Assembly: GCA_002914845.1 (NCBI GenBank)
Contig: JXTC01000128.1
Span: 267,897 to 331,896, forward strand
Length of the DNA stretch: 64,000 nucleotides
From: Trema orientale
Taxonomy: Eukaryota > Streptophyta > Magnoliopsida > Rosales > Cannabaceae
Direction: 5' to 3'
The notes beneath the pieces are model-generated. The model was not told the origin of the DNA, searched no databases, and saw only the letters and a program-made list of their open reading frames with translations. The translations under genes and the position numbers were made by a program. Below are positions 47,118 to 59,386 of the stretch, piece by piece; within the stretch, counting starts at the first letter, position 1, and each line of letters opens with the position of its first letter.

Positions 47118-48269
47118 GGCAATTTGCAGCAAAAGTTCTCAATGTTTAGTGTCTTTGGCATTTAGATCCCTAACTTTTTATTCTTAGCATTTAAATCCCA
47201 AAACCTCTTAGATGGGTTGCAGCCGTTAGTCTTTGTGCTAAATCTGTCCAATTTTTTGTAAAATAGCACGTTATGTAGTCAATAAATTAAAAATTAAAAA
47301 TTAAAAGAATGTCTCTTTTCTTTCTTCTCCGAACTAGTTTGCAATGGGGGCCTGGAAAAGACGAAGGGAAAAAGTGTAACGGATATCTACTATGCAGTAG
47401 AGAATGGAGGTGAAAAGAATGGTCTTGAGTTGGATGAGTGGGAAGAGATTATGACCACACTGGTGTTGATGTTCTTGGCAACTAGTGTTAATTCGTTATA
47501 TATTATATATATATACATATATATACGCGAGATCCGTTCAAATCAAATCATACGAATCATTCCGCCATTCCACAACTTCAAACTAAGAGGAATTTAGTTT
47601 AACCAAAGAAATGAAATTTACAAAAAGAGAGAGAGGGAGAGAGAGAGGGGAAACCGACTTAAAACTATGACTAAAAGGAGAAACTAACAAGGAGATTGAT
47701 ATACAAATGATGAAAATGGCCATATACTAGCCACCCCTTGGTAGATTTCAGTTGGGCTTGGGTTTTTTTCCCGATTTTTGCTTGGGCTTAAGAGCTATCC
47801 ATTGCAGAAGAATGTGAAAGAGCTGTTCTTAGGCAAAGCATATTGATAAAAATTTTTGTTTGGATTAATTTTTTATTATTATATTTGCTTAATCTGTGAT
47901 CTTTTTGAAACTTGGAAGTGATATAATATGAAACAGTTTTAAGGATTATTCTGTGAGATATTCCTGTCTTGTGATTTTGAATTTCATTCCAAAACTAATA
48001 AAAGTAACCATATCTGTAGCACAAATAAGCTATTTTAGGATGGTTTTCCAAATTCCATTAGGGAAAGGAAAGAGATCTATTTTACCCCCTCCAAAATGAT
48101 CCACATGAAGAGCACGTGACTATTTAACGGAAAATTGGACGGATTTAGTATAAGGACTAACAACTGCAATTCCTTATAGCGGTTTGGGATTTAAGTGCCA
48201 AAAATAAAAGAATGGGGTCCTAAATACCAGAGGTGCTAAATGTTAAGGATTTTTACTGCAAATTACCCA
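47118..48269. mobile_element. Mutator-like element with long (~170 bp) inverted repeats, 9-bp TSD
   Basis: The left GGCAATTTGCAGCAAAAGTT... and right (reverse complement) TGGGTAATTTGCAGTAAAAA... align over ~170 bp, including GGCATTTAGATCC/GGTATTTAGGACC, CATTTAAATCCCAAA/CACTTAAATCCCAAA and TAAATCTGTCCAATTTT/TAAATCCGTCCAATTTT. The 9-bp TSD TTATTGTTA lies at 47,109-47,117 and 48,270-48,278. No transposase, so non-autonomous. The interior includes a GC-richer segment (47,330-47,475) that may be a captured gene piece. Confidence 0.8.
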
Positions 48270-48278
48270 TTATTGTTA

Positions 48279-48949
48279 CTATATGTAATATATTAAACTA
48301 GTTATACGTAACCCCTTTAATTTATTAAGTTAGCCTTAACAGTCCTTATAATTTTTATTTATCACCGAATTAATTATAATTATCTTTGGCACATATCTCT
48401 CACAGTATTTATGATCTCTCTCACAGTTATCTCACAATATCTTAGGGACAAAAGAGAGTTGCAATTGTGATAAGCTACCTAGCATAATTGTGACAACCGA
48501 AGCACAGTTCTCTACTAGTAAGTTACTATATATGAGTTAAATGCAGTATTGATGGTTCATTTTTATTTCTTATGTTTTATGTATATCGTTTTAATTTTCA
48601 TTATGTTATCTGTATACGAGCTCTCTAGAATTTAGTCTTTTATATATGTTGTTAAATTGTGATTGTGATACGAGAATTATAAACCAATAAAGTAGTAAAT
48701 ATCTAATAAGAAAATATTTTCGAACAAAATCCTTAAATCCATACACCAAAAGTTAAGATACAAATTAAAGATCAAATAAATGGTTACTACACAATACGTA
48801 TAAAACACTTGTCCCGATAGCCTATTGGAATGACATATCCATAACTTGTTCTAATCCCATAACTGATGATATTCAAACTACAATAATTACGATATACTTC
48901 CAATAATTTCTCTAGACTTTTTTTCATTACAGATATTTATATATATAAG
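48279..48949. other. AT-rich CACTA-block interior, nothing recognised
   Basis: No protein-like frame. Contains ATCTCTCACAG repeats near 48,393-48,440. Confidence 0.35.
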
Positions 48950-50280
48950 AACTAGTTTATGAGCAGAGCCGTCTCAATACTATTAAAGGCCTCAAGCGAA
49001 ATTTTTCAAGAGGCCTTCAATAACCTAATTTCAATCTTTCTATTTAATTTTTATTTTCCTAGATTTTTCATACACAAAACAGTAATTGATCACTAAATTC
49101 AAAGACAAGCTATTATATATATATATGTTTTGTAGAAAGTTCTAAATTCATCACTTAATTAATTACCTATATATATTCAATTGTTTTTAGCATTCATAAA
49201 ATTAAATAATAGTGCATATCTAGCTTTGAACATTTTTTATTAGACGTAATTATTACTATAACTAAACAAAGTATAAAAAAAAACCTAAAAGGCTAAAATA
49301 ACAATAACGTACTATTAATTTTAAGAAAATAAGAACAATAAATGCATATTAATGAGTACAAATCAGCATTTTTCATGTTTATCATTTAAAAAATTAGTAT
49401 TTTTCTTGTTTATTGTATAAGTGTTGTAACTGAATGAGGCTATTAAAACTATAATAACTTAAGTAGACAAATTAATCACATTAAAGGAGAAGAGTACAAC
49501 ATTCGTATTTTCAATTCTTTGGCAAGAAAATACTTAGAAGAATTTGCTATTTTATGGATTTTTTCCTTTTAATTTTGAGATTTTATCAATGGATTAAATA
49601 GATAAATATGATATTAAATTTATATTTTTAAGGGAATATTGTATTTAATATAGCATTAACTTAGGAAATATTGTTCCTAAAAAATTAAAATATTAAAAAA
49701 ATAAAGCATAACAATAGAAATTATCCTCTTAATTAGGGTCTTTATTGCTGAAGGGGCCTAAGGCGAGTGCCTCAATCGCCTATCCCTTCAGTCGGCTCTA
49801 GCAGGCACGTAGCTTCCGTTTTGTATTTGTTTTTGTGTTTATCTTTTAAAGAAAAGTTAACAAAAAATGGATTATTTTTATTGCTCATATTTTATAATTC
49901 TTTTCTTAAAAAATAACACTTTTGTTCTAAAATTCAAAAAATAACATTTATCTAGAAGACTACGAATAAAACATGAGCATTTATAAAAGAAAACGATTTA
50001 TACAGTGCGAAAAAATAAAAGAAAAAAAGAATAATCTCATAGTAAAGAATTCAAAATAAGCCATGTTAATGTCTGCTTCGAAACTTTTGGCACCTTTTAA
50101 AGAGTGGTTATTGAATGCAAAAATTCTTATCTTTATATGATAAAATGAAATATCGAAAAAATATGTGCGTTTATTGAGGAGAAAAGAAAGGAAACAAAAA
50201 CTTAAAAAAAAAAAACTAGCATGTCTAACTTAATTAACATTCCAAGTACTTATATATCCTTTTATATCTCCTAGCTAGTT
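48950..50280 (-). mobile_element. Helitron-like repeat, copy 1 (interrupted)
   Basis: It starts at ACTAGTTTATGAG; the reverse complement ends CTAGT, as Helitron 3' ends do (CTRR then T). After an inserted element (48,964-49,801) it continues with GCACGTAGCTTCC, AGAAGACTACGAATAAAACA and AATCTCATAGTAAAGAATTC, all in the same order as 59,387-59,770. No Rep/helicase gene. The Helitron assignment rests on the end motif only. Confidence 0.4.
48964..49801. mobile_element. Non-autonomous element with CAGAGCCG...CGGCTCTA ends (~838 bp)
   Basis: The ends CAGAGCCGTCTCAA and (reverse complement) CTAGAGCCGACTGAA are inverted. Internal phrases GGCCTCAAGCGAAATTTTTC and GGGGCCTAAGGCGAGTGCCT + CAATCGCCTATCC belong to a widespread plant dispersed element. 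The paralogous Helitron-like copy at 59,387 lacks it, which supports insertion as a unit. Confidence 0.65.
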
Positions 50281-51121
50281 TTGGGCAGCCCGTAAGTAGT
50301 ATAAAGTTTTATATGTAAATGATCAAATTTCCTCTAACACAATCTTAGTATAATATCTATAAAGTATAATTAAAAGGGATTTAAAAAGTGTAGAAATAAT
50401 TATTATAACATACTATACTTGATATTGTATTTGAATACGTTAAATTTAACAGAACAAATAGAATTGAACATTGGTTTTATTATAGTAAAACTTTAATAAA
50501 GTTTAATAATAGAAAGTAATGAATTGGTATTATAGTCTAACAATGATAAATGTAGCATACACAAGTAAAAAGAAGTTACTTAGAAAGCTCAGATTTTCAA
50601 TATAAAATACACCATGAAGGAACGCAACAATTGACAAGACTAAGTAAAGACAGCAACTTAAAGAAAATAAAACAGAGGAATAAAATTATATGACACAATT
50701 AGTAAGGGTATAAGGAGAAAAGATGTGCAAAAATCACGTGTCAATTGATTAAAAAATTGACTTTGATAAATGATTAAAAAAGTTAAATCGTCCACATATT
50801 TTTCTATTATGAAAGCCAAAAAAATAAAGAAATTACATGCAACCCTTTTTTTTCAAAAAATGAAGCGAAGATAAAAAGAACACACCGTTTAAAATTGCAC
50901 AAAGGAAAACCGGACTTTGTAAAGCAAACATATCATTTAAATTTAAAGCTTTCTATATTGTCTAATTATTGTTTCGGTTGAGTAAATTTTTAAGTGTCTT
51001 TTTATTTACCATGTGTGATACTATTTATTATTTATGTATTTACTTATTTTTGTTATGAAATATTGCATTTCTACATATTTTAGTAATTAAACTTCTACTT
51101 ATATAAATAAAAATATAAGGA
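50281..51121. other. AT-rich sequence before the TNP2 start
   Basis: No recognised gene. The last ~200 bp may serve as promoter/leader of the transposase gene (TTATATAAATA near 51,099). Confidence 0.4.
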
Positions 51122-53655
51122 ATGGATAAGAGTTGGATTTTCAACAAAAATAGATTATTCTCAGAGTTCGTTGATGGACTTAAGAGCTTCATTGCATTAT
51201 CAAGCAATCACTTGAATAGTGAGAATAAGATTCGATATCCATGTGTTTTATGTTTGAATTTATATTTTCATGACTTAGATACAATTGAGCGTCACATCTT
51301 TGTAAAAGGGTTTTCTAGACGATATGTTAAGTGGATATTTCACAGAGAAAATAATATTGATAGAAACAATAATCATCAAGAAGTTGAATCAAATGATGGA
51401 GAAGACAGTGGAGCATATGATGATGATAATGACCACGACGATGATAGTACTGATAATGACGACAATGATGATGAAAAAAAGATACCCATAATTGAAGATT
51501 TAGCTAGATAAGACTCCAAGGAGAGTACTTTTGAGTACACAAATAATGAGGGTAATAGATTTGCTAACTTGTTTGCGGAAGTAGAAGAGGAGTTGTATCC
51601 TGGATGTACAAAGTTCTCAAAATTAACATTTCTTGTTAAACTAATGCATATAAAAGTGTTGAGTGGTTGGAGCAACAAATCATTTGACATGTTGGTCCAG
51701 CTACTTTGTGACGCATTTCTGGTAATCACATTCCGCGGTCTCACTATGAGGCAAAGTGAATGCTACGTGACTTTGGTTTAGGGTATGAGACAATTCATAT
51801 ATGCGAGTATGATTGTGTTTTATATTGGAAAGAAAATAAAGATGCTGAAAAATATCCTATTTATGGACATGAAAAATACAAATTTGAAGGAACACAAGGG
51901 AAGAAGATACCGCACAGAAAGATGCAATATTTTCCTATAACTTCACGTCTACAATGACTTTTTATGTCACGATATACATCAGCTGATATGAAGTGGCACA
52001 AAGTAGAATGTGTTGATACTGAAGGCATACTTCAACATCCAGCAGATGCAGAGGTTTGGAAGGATTTCCATAGGCAATACCCTAATTTTGCAAAAGAAGC
52101 AAGAAATGTTATGTCAGGGTTTGCAACAAATAAGTTCAATCCATTTGAGGATTTATCGAAGTCATATAGTATGTGGCCAGTGATGCTAGTGCCATATAAC
52201 ATACTACCATGGAGATGTATGAAACAAGAATTTCTAGTGATGGCATTGTTGATTCTTGGACGTAATGCTCTAGAGAAAGATATAGATGTTATTTACGACC
52301 ATTAATCGACGAACTAAAAGAACTGTGGGAAAAAGGTGTACAAACTTTTGATGTTATCAACAAAAGCTACTTTAAGATGCATGTTGTAGTATTATGGATA
52401 ATCAATAATTTTCCTGGTTATGGCATTGTATCTGGGTATAGCACCCAAGGGTATAATGTATGTCCTATTTCTGAGGATAATACATCCTCATTTCGAATAA
52501 GGGTTAAGACTCATTATATAGGACATCGTCGATATTTGTGTCCTGACCACCAACGGCACAATGATAAGGAGTATGATAGTACAGTTGAAAGATGTGGTCC
52601 CCCTAGAATTTTATCAAGAGATATTATCTTGACTAAATTAGAAAATTTGTGGAAATGTAGGCCTGGTAAATATGGTAATATTCTAAAGGAGGATTAAAAA
52701 AAAATAAAGAAGGTTATAAGCATACAACAAACTGGAGGCATAAAAGTATTTTTCGGGAGTTAGAATATTAGCCTAAACTAAAGTTGAGGCATAACTTAGA
52801 TGTGATGCATATTGAGAAAAATATATGGGATAGTGTGGTTGGTACAATATTTAGCATCAAAGGAAAGTCTAAAGATACTGAAAATGCTTGACTTAACTTA
52901 TCAGACTTAAAATTACGTAAACAGTTGCAATTGAAAAAATAGGGGAACAAGACTTTGAAACCAACAGCATGTTATATGTTGTCAATGGATGAAAGAAAAG
53001 ACTTCTATCAGTTTTTAAAGTCTGTAAAATTTCTAGATGGTTATATTGCAAACATTTCTCGAAATGTTAACATGAAAGATAGGAAGATATCAGGATTAAA
53101 AAGCCATGACTGTCATGTCCTTTTACAACAAAAATTACCTATTGGTTTAAGGCCATATTTGAAAACTAAGGTGATAAGTACCATTGTTGAATTGTCCTTG
53201 TTCTTCCAAAAGTTATGTGCGAGGACATTATATGTAAAAGACTTAGATGCCTTACAAGAAGGAATTGTTATCACTCTAATTAAATTGGAAAGAATTTTTT
53301 CTCCTGTCTTCTTTAATGTAATGATCCATCTAGTAGTGCATTTGCCATTAGAGGCCAAGTTAGGTGGTCCGGTGCATATGCGGTGGATGTATCCTATCGA
53401 AAGGTAATATAATTTTTATTTTCTAAAGAAGTATTTTTAAAAGGAATTTATTAATTTCATGTCTAACTAAATATTTTTCTTTAGGGAAATAGGTATATTG
53501 AAAAAATACATAAATAACAAAGCCCGACCTGAAGGTTCCATTGCCGAAGGATACATTGTAAATGAGGCATCGAATTTTTGTTCAATGTATCTACGTGACA
53601 TGAAAACTCGCTTTAATTGTCTCGATCATAATCCAGATCAACTTGGAAAATGAAG
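51122..53655 (+). pseudogene. TNP2-like CACTA transposase (broken)
   Basis: Starts ATG at 51,122 with a Transpos_assoc domain (MDKSWIF, RYPCVLCLN, HIFVKGFSRRYVKWIFH), then an Asp-rich linker and the Transposase_21 core: ELYPGCTKFSKLTFLVKLMH, LGYETIHICEYDCVLYWKEN, KKIPHRKMQYFPITSRLQ*LF, WHKVECVDTEG, HPADAEVWKDFHRQYPNF, FNPFEDLSKSYSMWPVMLVP, CMKQEFLVM and LIDELKELWEKGVQTFD. A DUF4218 region follows (LPIGLRPYLKTKVISTIVEL, LEAKLGGPVHMRWMYPIER), and after a short intron GYIVNEASNFC. In-frame stops include 51,509, 51,956 (CGA to TGA in RLQR), the TAG after EY near 52,770 and the 52,899 region. A 1-bp deletion lies at ~52,290. Family role: cuts and moves CACTA elements. Inactive here. Confidence 0.85.
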
Positions 53656-54780
53656 GCAGTCGAAATTTTCAGTATTCAACCAGTGTACAAGAATATTTAG
53701 AAGACAAACATCAATCATACTAACTAAAGATCAATAGAATCAAGTTCATTGGTACGTTTTGAACAATTGTACTGAGTTAGAGTCTTATTTAATGTAAGTT
53801 TCTACTCATTTGAGAAATAATAACACATTTAAGTTTTCTCAAAAATTATTTCCTAACTGTAGTTATTTTGAAAACAGTGAACACATGCTTATTATTACAA
53901 TACAAAGGTGTTTGAAATGTCGACCAAATGCAAAAAAAAAAAAAAAAAAGAATTTCCAAAATGGTTTGAAGACTAAGTAAGGTTCATAAATTTTTTAGAC
54001 TTTTAAGATTCTTTAATTGTCTTTATGCATATGTTTGACTGTAGTTACTGATTGCAAATAAAAAGTATGCACGCAGCATCTTCTTCTAAAGTAACAAACG
54101 AGCTGTATGCTCTTTCTCTTTGATCGAATTTTCGTGTTTGTACATATTCTGGTTACATGGTTAATGGAGTTAGATACCACACAACAAGTCGAGATGAACG
54201 ACGTAACACACAAAACTACAGTATTCAGGTTGAAGCAGAATATGATGGGGACTTTTGTGATTTTTATAGGTTCATCAATCAAATTTGGGAAGTGCATTAC
54301 TTATACTTGAAAAAAGTTGTACTGTTTAACTGTGGATGGTATAATTCAAATAAAAAGGAAAAGAGAATGTACACAAAATATCATGTTACTAGTATAAATA
54401 TCAGCTCATAATGGTTTCAAGATGACCCATTCATCCTTGCAAATCAAGTTAATCAAATCTATTATTTGGACGATAATAAGAAGGGAAAAAATTGGAAAGT
54501 GGTGAAAAATGTAAATTATTGTCACATTTGGGATATGCCAAAAAGGTATCAAGAAAGTGAAGATGATAGCTAGTTATTGTTAATGGTGAAGTATATCAAG
54601 AAGAATCCTCAAACGACGTCGACATACAATTTGATCCAACAAATGTCGACATCCAACTTATTCGGGACGACATTATTCCAATTGAAATTGATGGATTATT
54701 TGTTGACCTTCAAATAGATCCTAATGATCAAAGTCTATACGAATAAGATATTGAGGAAACTGACGAAGAAGAACTATAGT
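53656..54780 (+). pseudogene. TNP2 C-terminal DUF4216 region (broken)
   Basis: Continuation of the transposase. A linker with HWYVLNNCTELESYL and RPNAKKKKKKEFPKWFED (53,920-53,975), then the DUF4216 hallmark ...FRVCTYSGYMVNGVRYHTTS, RDERRNTQNYSIQVEAEYDG, KKVVLFNCGWY, and WFQDDPFILANQVNQIYYLD. Several stops lie between the blocks. Same gene as the preceding entry in family architecture. Confidence 0.75.
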
Positions 54781-55139
54781 GATAAAAGTGAATGAGTCTA
54801 AAGTGTGTGTATTTGTAACTTTTGTTAGCATGTTCATCTTATATGATAATTATAAAATTATGATATTTGTTTGTATTGGACTAGGGATTTAATTATGTCA
54901 AATTAGAAGTCACAAGATCTATCATGGCATGGTAGGAGGCTCTTTGGCACTAGGATAATATCTACTATTACTCTGCCACCTGGACAATTTCCCATACAAA
55001 AAATGTCACAAAAATCATCACAAGGTATCATGAATGTTTTAGCCTAAATATTTTTATAATTTTATCAAATGTTTTAACCAAAAATATTTTTATAATTTTA
55101 TGAAAGTAGTCAATAATTAGAGTGAAATTATAATTTTGT

Positions 55140-58100
55140 TTTTGCAGCACTGAAGAAGAAAACTCGTGGCCTAACTCGTGGGGAAGCCACAAGTCGTATG
55201 ATGAATGATGAGACATGAAAGTTACAAATTTTGTACAGACCAAGTGAGCTTCGAGTCCATGGAAAAAATGTTGCTAAGTTTACCAATAATATTGGTGTAA
55301 TAATACGATACCATACTCCACTTCAATATAGTGGTTGGGCTAAAGTTCCTCTTCTAGGTAAGAAGTCAATATATGCTCGTATAGGGGTACATTTGTTTTT
55401 CTTGATATTAACTCTAACATTTGTTATTTAGCGACTTTTATTAATCTCTTTAGTACTTTTCATACAGGATATATTTGAGTTAGATTTTAAGAAAGATGAA
55501 CATCTTGAGGTTATTTGCAATCATTATTATTCTGAGCACTACAAGGATTATTTAAATAAGTGTCATACTCAATATAAAAAAATTGTCAAGGAAGGAAAAA
55601 ATCTATTAGAGTATTGACCTCAGATGGTGAATGGATGTGCAATGAATATTTTTTCAATGGTGAATAGAAGGTATCATAATTTTTTGTACTCATTCATTTA
55701 TGCCAATAATAGTGGAAGTATTAAATACTCCTGTTTTTTTCTTTAAAAAGAATAATTTAAAATATTTTACAGAAGAAGTCTATTGCGGGATCACTGAATA
55801 GATCGAAAGTTTCTTTTATGCATGTTGGTGGATCCAAGTCATTTACGCAATACTTACATGAAGGAGTACACATATTTTTAATATTTTTAAAGACTAATTT
55901 GATTTTATTTAATTTAACTATCATTTATTATTTTCATGTACTATTGAAATTACAACAAATGACAGATTCACAATTAGAACCAGAAGAAACTTTTATAGCT
56001 GGAGAGATAGAAAATTTTAAGAAAACTCACTAGAATACTAAAAATAGATGGGTTCATGGTGAAGCAGAGGATAAATATGTATGTATTTACACATTATAAA
56101 CTTTCTTTTTGATTTTTTTTTTTCTTTTTTTGCAAATTTATAATATATCTTTCATGTAAAAAAGTAACATCTAAATCTTTTATTAATGTAGAATGAGATG
56201 ATAGAGTTGCAACATAAGATGCTTAATCAACAAGAAGAAGGATCTATAATCTTGATAGATGAGTTTGCTATACGTAAACAGGTTCTTGGTTTTGAGAAAT
56301 ACGGTTGGTTACGAGGTTCTGGACCAATCCTTAGTAAAAAGACATCTTATCAATTTTCTTCGAAATCTAAACAGAATGAAGATCAACAATACTTTGAAAA
56401 TTTAGAGAAAACTATTAAAGAACTTAAGAATGAACGCAATAATGTACCAAAGCTTGTTGAAGAGTTATTGGGAGAACGATTTGAAGCACTACAGAGGCAA
56501 GTGTCACAACAACAAGAATTGATCAAACAATTATTATCATCAATGAACAAACAGACAAAGTATCATTCTTTTGATTCTTATTATCAACAACTACCACTGC
56601 CACAATTGTCACCGCCATTAATGGTTAGTGAAACGGTTTTATATAATATTCTCATAGCAATTATTTTTTTAATGTGCATCATTTAAACAAATCATTAGTG
56701 GTTCATATTACAAATATATAAAATTAAATACTAATATCTTAATATTGTTTTAAGACAAAAATTGTAGATTGATTTTGGAGAATGGCGATGTAGTTGTCCT
56801 TGGTCAGATTGTAGCTAATGAAGGCCTAATTCATGGTAGAGAACTGGGAAAGAACAATGTGCGAGTAGTGGTAATGGAATGTATCGATGAAAAGGCTTAT
56901 CTTCCTATTCAAGTGGGTGATGATTTAATATTCGTAAAAGATGCTGTCAAAGGTTTTGTTGTATAGCCAGCACACTTGGTCATCATTGGTGATTATGAGG
57001 TAAAAAGTAACTTTAGCTTAATTAATATCAAACACATTCAATTTTTGTTTTGGTCATCATCTAATTTTTGCTTCACTAAATTTTTAGGCACATAATAAGA
57101 TAGACAACAAGAAAAGACGAATTGCTTCACCACCACTTAAGGCATAAGAGAATGATGATCCATCTTTGAGAATACCCGCCCATCCCATCCAATCCTCTAC
57201 TAGTTCAAGGGCGGTGGAAAAGTCTCCAATTCGATTTAAGATGCCTAAGAATATCCCATAGAGCTTGAAAATGACGTTAAAAATGATAGAATCTTCCGAT
57301 CGTTTTGTGACATTTCTTATTGAAATGGACCTAGAGAATTTTGGGCATGATCAGAATTTGTATTTAGGAGTTGATGATATAGCTCAGTTGGGCACAATGA
57401 TAGAGATTGGAGCTCCATGTATAGCATTTTACATCAGGTAAGCAAATTTTTTTTTTATTTATTTACCTAGCATGTAGAAACCTACATTTTTGTTTTATAT
57501 GTAGTCTTATTGGATATAATCATTGAATTTATTTAGGATCTTATATGAAATATTAGAGAAGTCAAACCGAAGATATCATTTTTGGTTCTTTGATCCATCA
57601 TGGGCTTCTGTTATGGATTCCTCTCAAATAGAACGTGCAGAATTAATAGCAAATCGCTTGAAAGACACGGAGATAGGAGAATTTTGGTTACTACCGGTAA
57701 ATATAGGGTATTTAATACATTAGCTATTTAGGTAGTAGATAATATGTATTTATATATAGTGTTTCTTTTTGGTGTTAAGTAGACGTCATTGGCTGCTGGT
57801 AATCATCGATGCAATCCATGATATATGCTTTTGGCTTGATCTACTCGGACAACCTCCACGTGATGAGATTAAATATTTTATTACTATGTAAGTGAAATAG
57901 TATTGTGCAATAATATTGTCAAGTTATTAGTTTACTATCTCTTAAGTTGCTTTGAGCGCCTACTTTTTTTTTCTCAAGATTTTTGACTATTACAATGCTT
58001 CAGAACGAAAGCGTCCAAAGGAGGGCAATATCACATGGAGATGTATAAAGGCAAGTAATAGATTGTCTTTCATGTACTACCACACTATTCTACTATACCT

Positions 58101-58429
58101 ATTTATTATAAAAAATTTTTAACATCTTAATATATGTGTAGTGTCCTCGATAACCATCAAATATCGAATGCGAATTTTATATAATGAAATAGATACGAGA
58201 TTTTTGCATGGATTCGAGACTCGTGCAATGGCTGAAAAATAGTGTAAACTAAACTATATTAAATTGTATGACGTTGTTTTTTATATATCTTTCTCTTAAA
58301 AGTCTCAATGGTAAAATCCCAATTATATATGATACTTTTTTATTTTAGTGTAGCGGGAAGAAAAGTTACACACAACAAGAGATTAATCACATTCAGGTGG
58401 AGTGGGCTGACAAATTCATGTTGTACTAA
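55140..58429 (+). pseudogene. Ptta/En-Spm protein fused to Ulp1-like cysteine protease (broken, multi-exon)
   Basis: Second CACTA gene. An N-terminal Ptta/En-Spm region (55,140-56,640) has LQILYRPSELRVHGKNVAKF, GWAKVP, KVSFMHVGGSKSFTQYLHEG and LIDEFAIRKQVLGFEKYGWL + RGSGP, then a coiled-coil-like Gln/Glu-rich stretch. A conserved block follows at 56,755-56,990 (IHGRELGKNNVRVVVMECID; VGDDLIFVKDAVKGFVV*P). The C-terminal part (57,080-58,429) is Ulp1-like: FWFFDPSW, RRHWLLVIIDAIHDICFWLD with the catalytic His-Trp and Asp, and CPR*PSNIEC with the candidate catalytic Cys, ending VEWADKFMLY. Known role of Ulp1 domains: SUMO removal; the role in transposons is unclear. Stops and lost frames show decay. 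Confidence 0.8.
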
Positions 58430-59149
58430 TCCAAGTGCACTATGCTCTTGAATCTTGACTTATTCCAAGACTTGTTATCGTATTATTATTTTGGTTAATG
58501 TACTCTTTTTCCTGACTAGATTTTTTTTTCATAGGATTTTTTTTAGTCAGGTTTTAATGAGGTACAATACGATACTTGTTTCATAACTTTTTTTTTTTTT
58601 GACATTTGTAGTCTTTTTCTTCTTTAGTGAAATTTTCGAGATTTATATTGTTAAGCAGGGGAGGGTGCTAGCTTTGCTATTTGGTTGAAACTTTTCTTGA
58701 TGCTTCTTGTCTTATTGTTATAATATATTAAGGAAAACTAAGCAACTATAACTAAAAAAGTAAATACCACGAATTAAGATGAAAAAAAAAAATCTAAAGA
58801 TTATTCCTAGATAATACAAAAATTACATAATTAGACAATGAAATGTGTGCATAAAAAAGATGAATTAAGTTGTACCTTTTTGTAAATGTACCTTTATGTA
58901 AGTGATTATTATATTTTCGATTGAAAAATACTTATTTGTGTTTAGTATAAGTATAATAAGAGAAATTGGCAATTCATCAAAAGAAAATTAAATTGCCAAG
59001 TGTTATTATTTGTTAATTACAAATTAATTAATATTTATTTAGAAGAAAATTATAATTTGGTATACTACATTTATGGTTTAGCAAACTTAATTAAATCAAA
59101 ATTCAGGAAAAATTAGTTTAAGCGAGTATATATATATATATATATATAT
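58430..59149. other. Non-coding 3' part of CACTA gene region
   Basis: AT-rich, ending in a (TA)n tract at 59,128-59,149 into which the next MITE inserted. Confidence 0.4.
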
Positions 59150-59363
59150 GGGTTTGGTTTAAATGGTTACAACAATATTTACCTATAGATGGTTACAATG
59201 GTTTAAGCCGTTAGATCTAATATCCTACGGTGGTGATTAATTTGGTGGTTGGCCAAAAAAATTTAATGCTATTTATTACCATCAAAAAAATTTAATGCTA
59301 TCACTACTTTTTTTAGTATCCATTTATGGTCACAAAAAAATTGTAACCATTGAGAAGTCCTCC
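59150..59363. mobile_element. MITE, AATGGTTACAA family, copy 2 (214 bp)
   Basis: Nearly identical ends and body to 46,755-46,978 (GGGTTTGGTTTAAATGGTTA and GGAGGACTTCTCAATGGTTA; shared ATCTAATATCCTACGGTGG). It is flanked on both sides by (TA)n, consistent with a TSD made inside a microsatellite, so the TSD itself cannot be read. Confidence 0.75.
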
Positions 59364-59386
59364 ATATATATATATATATATATATA

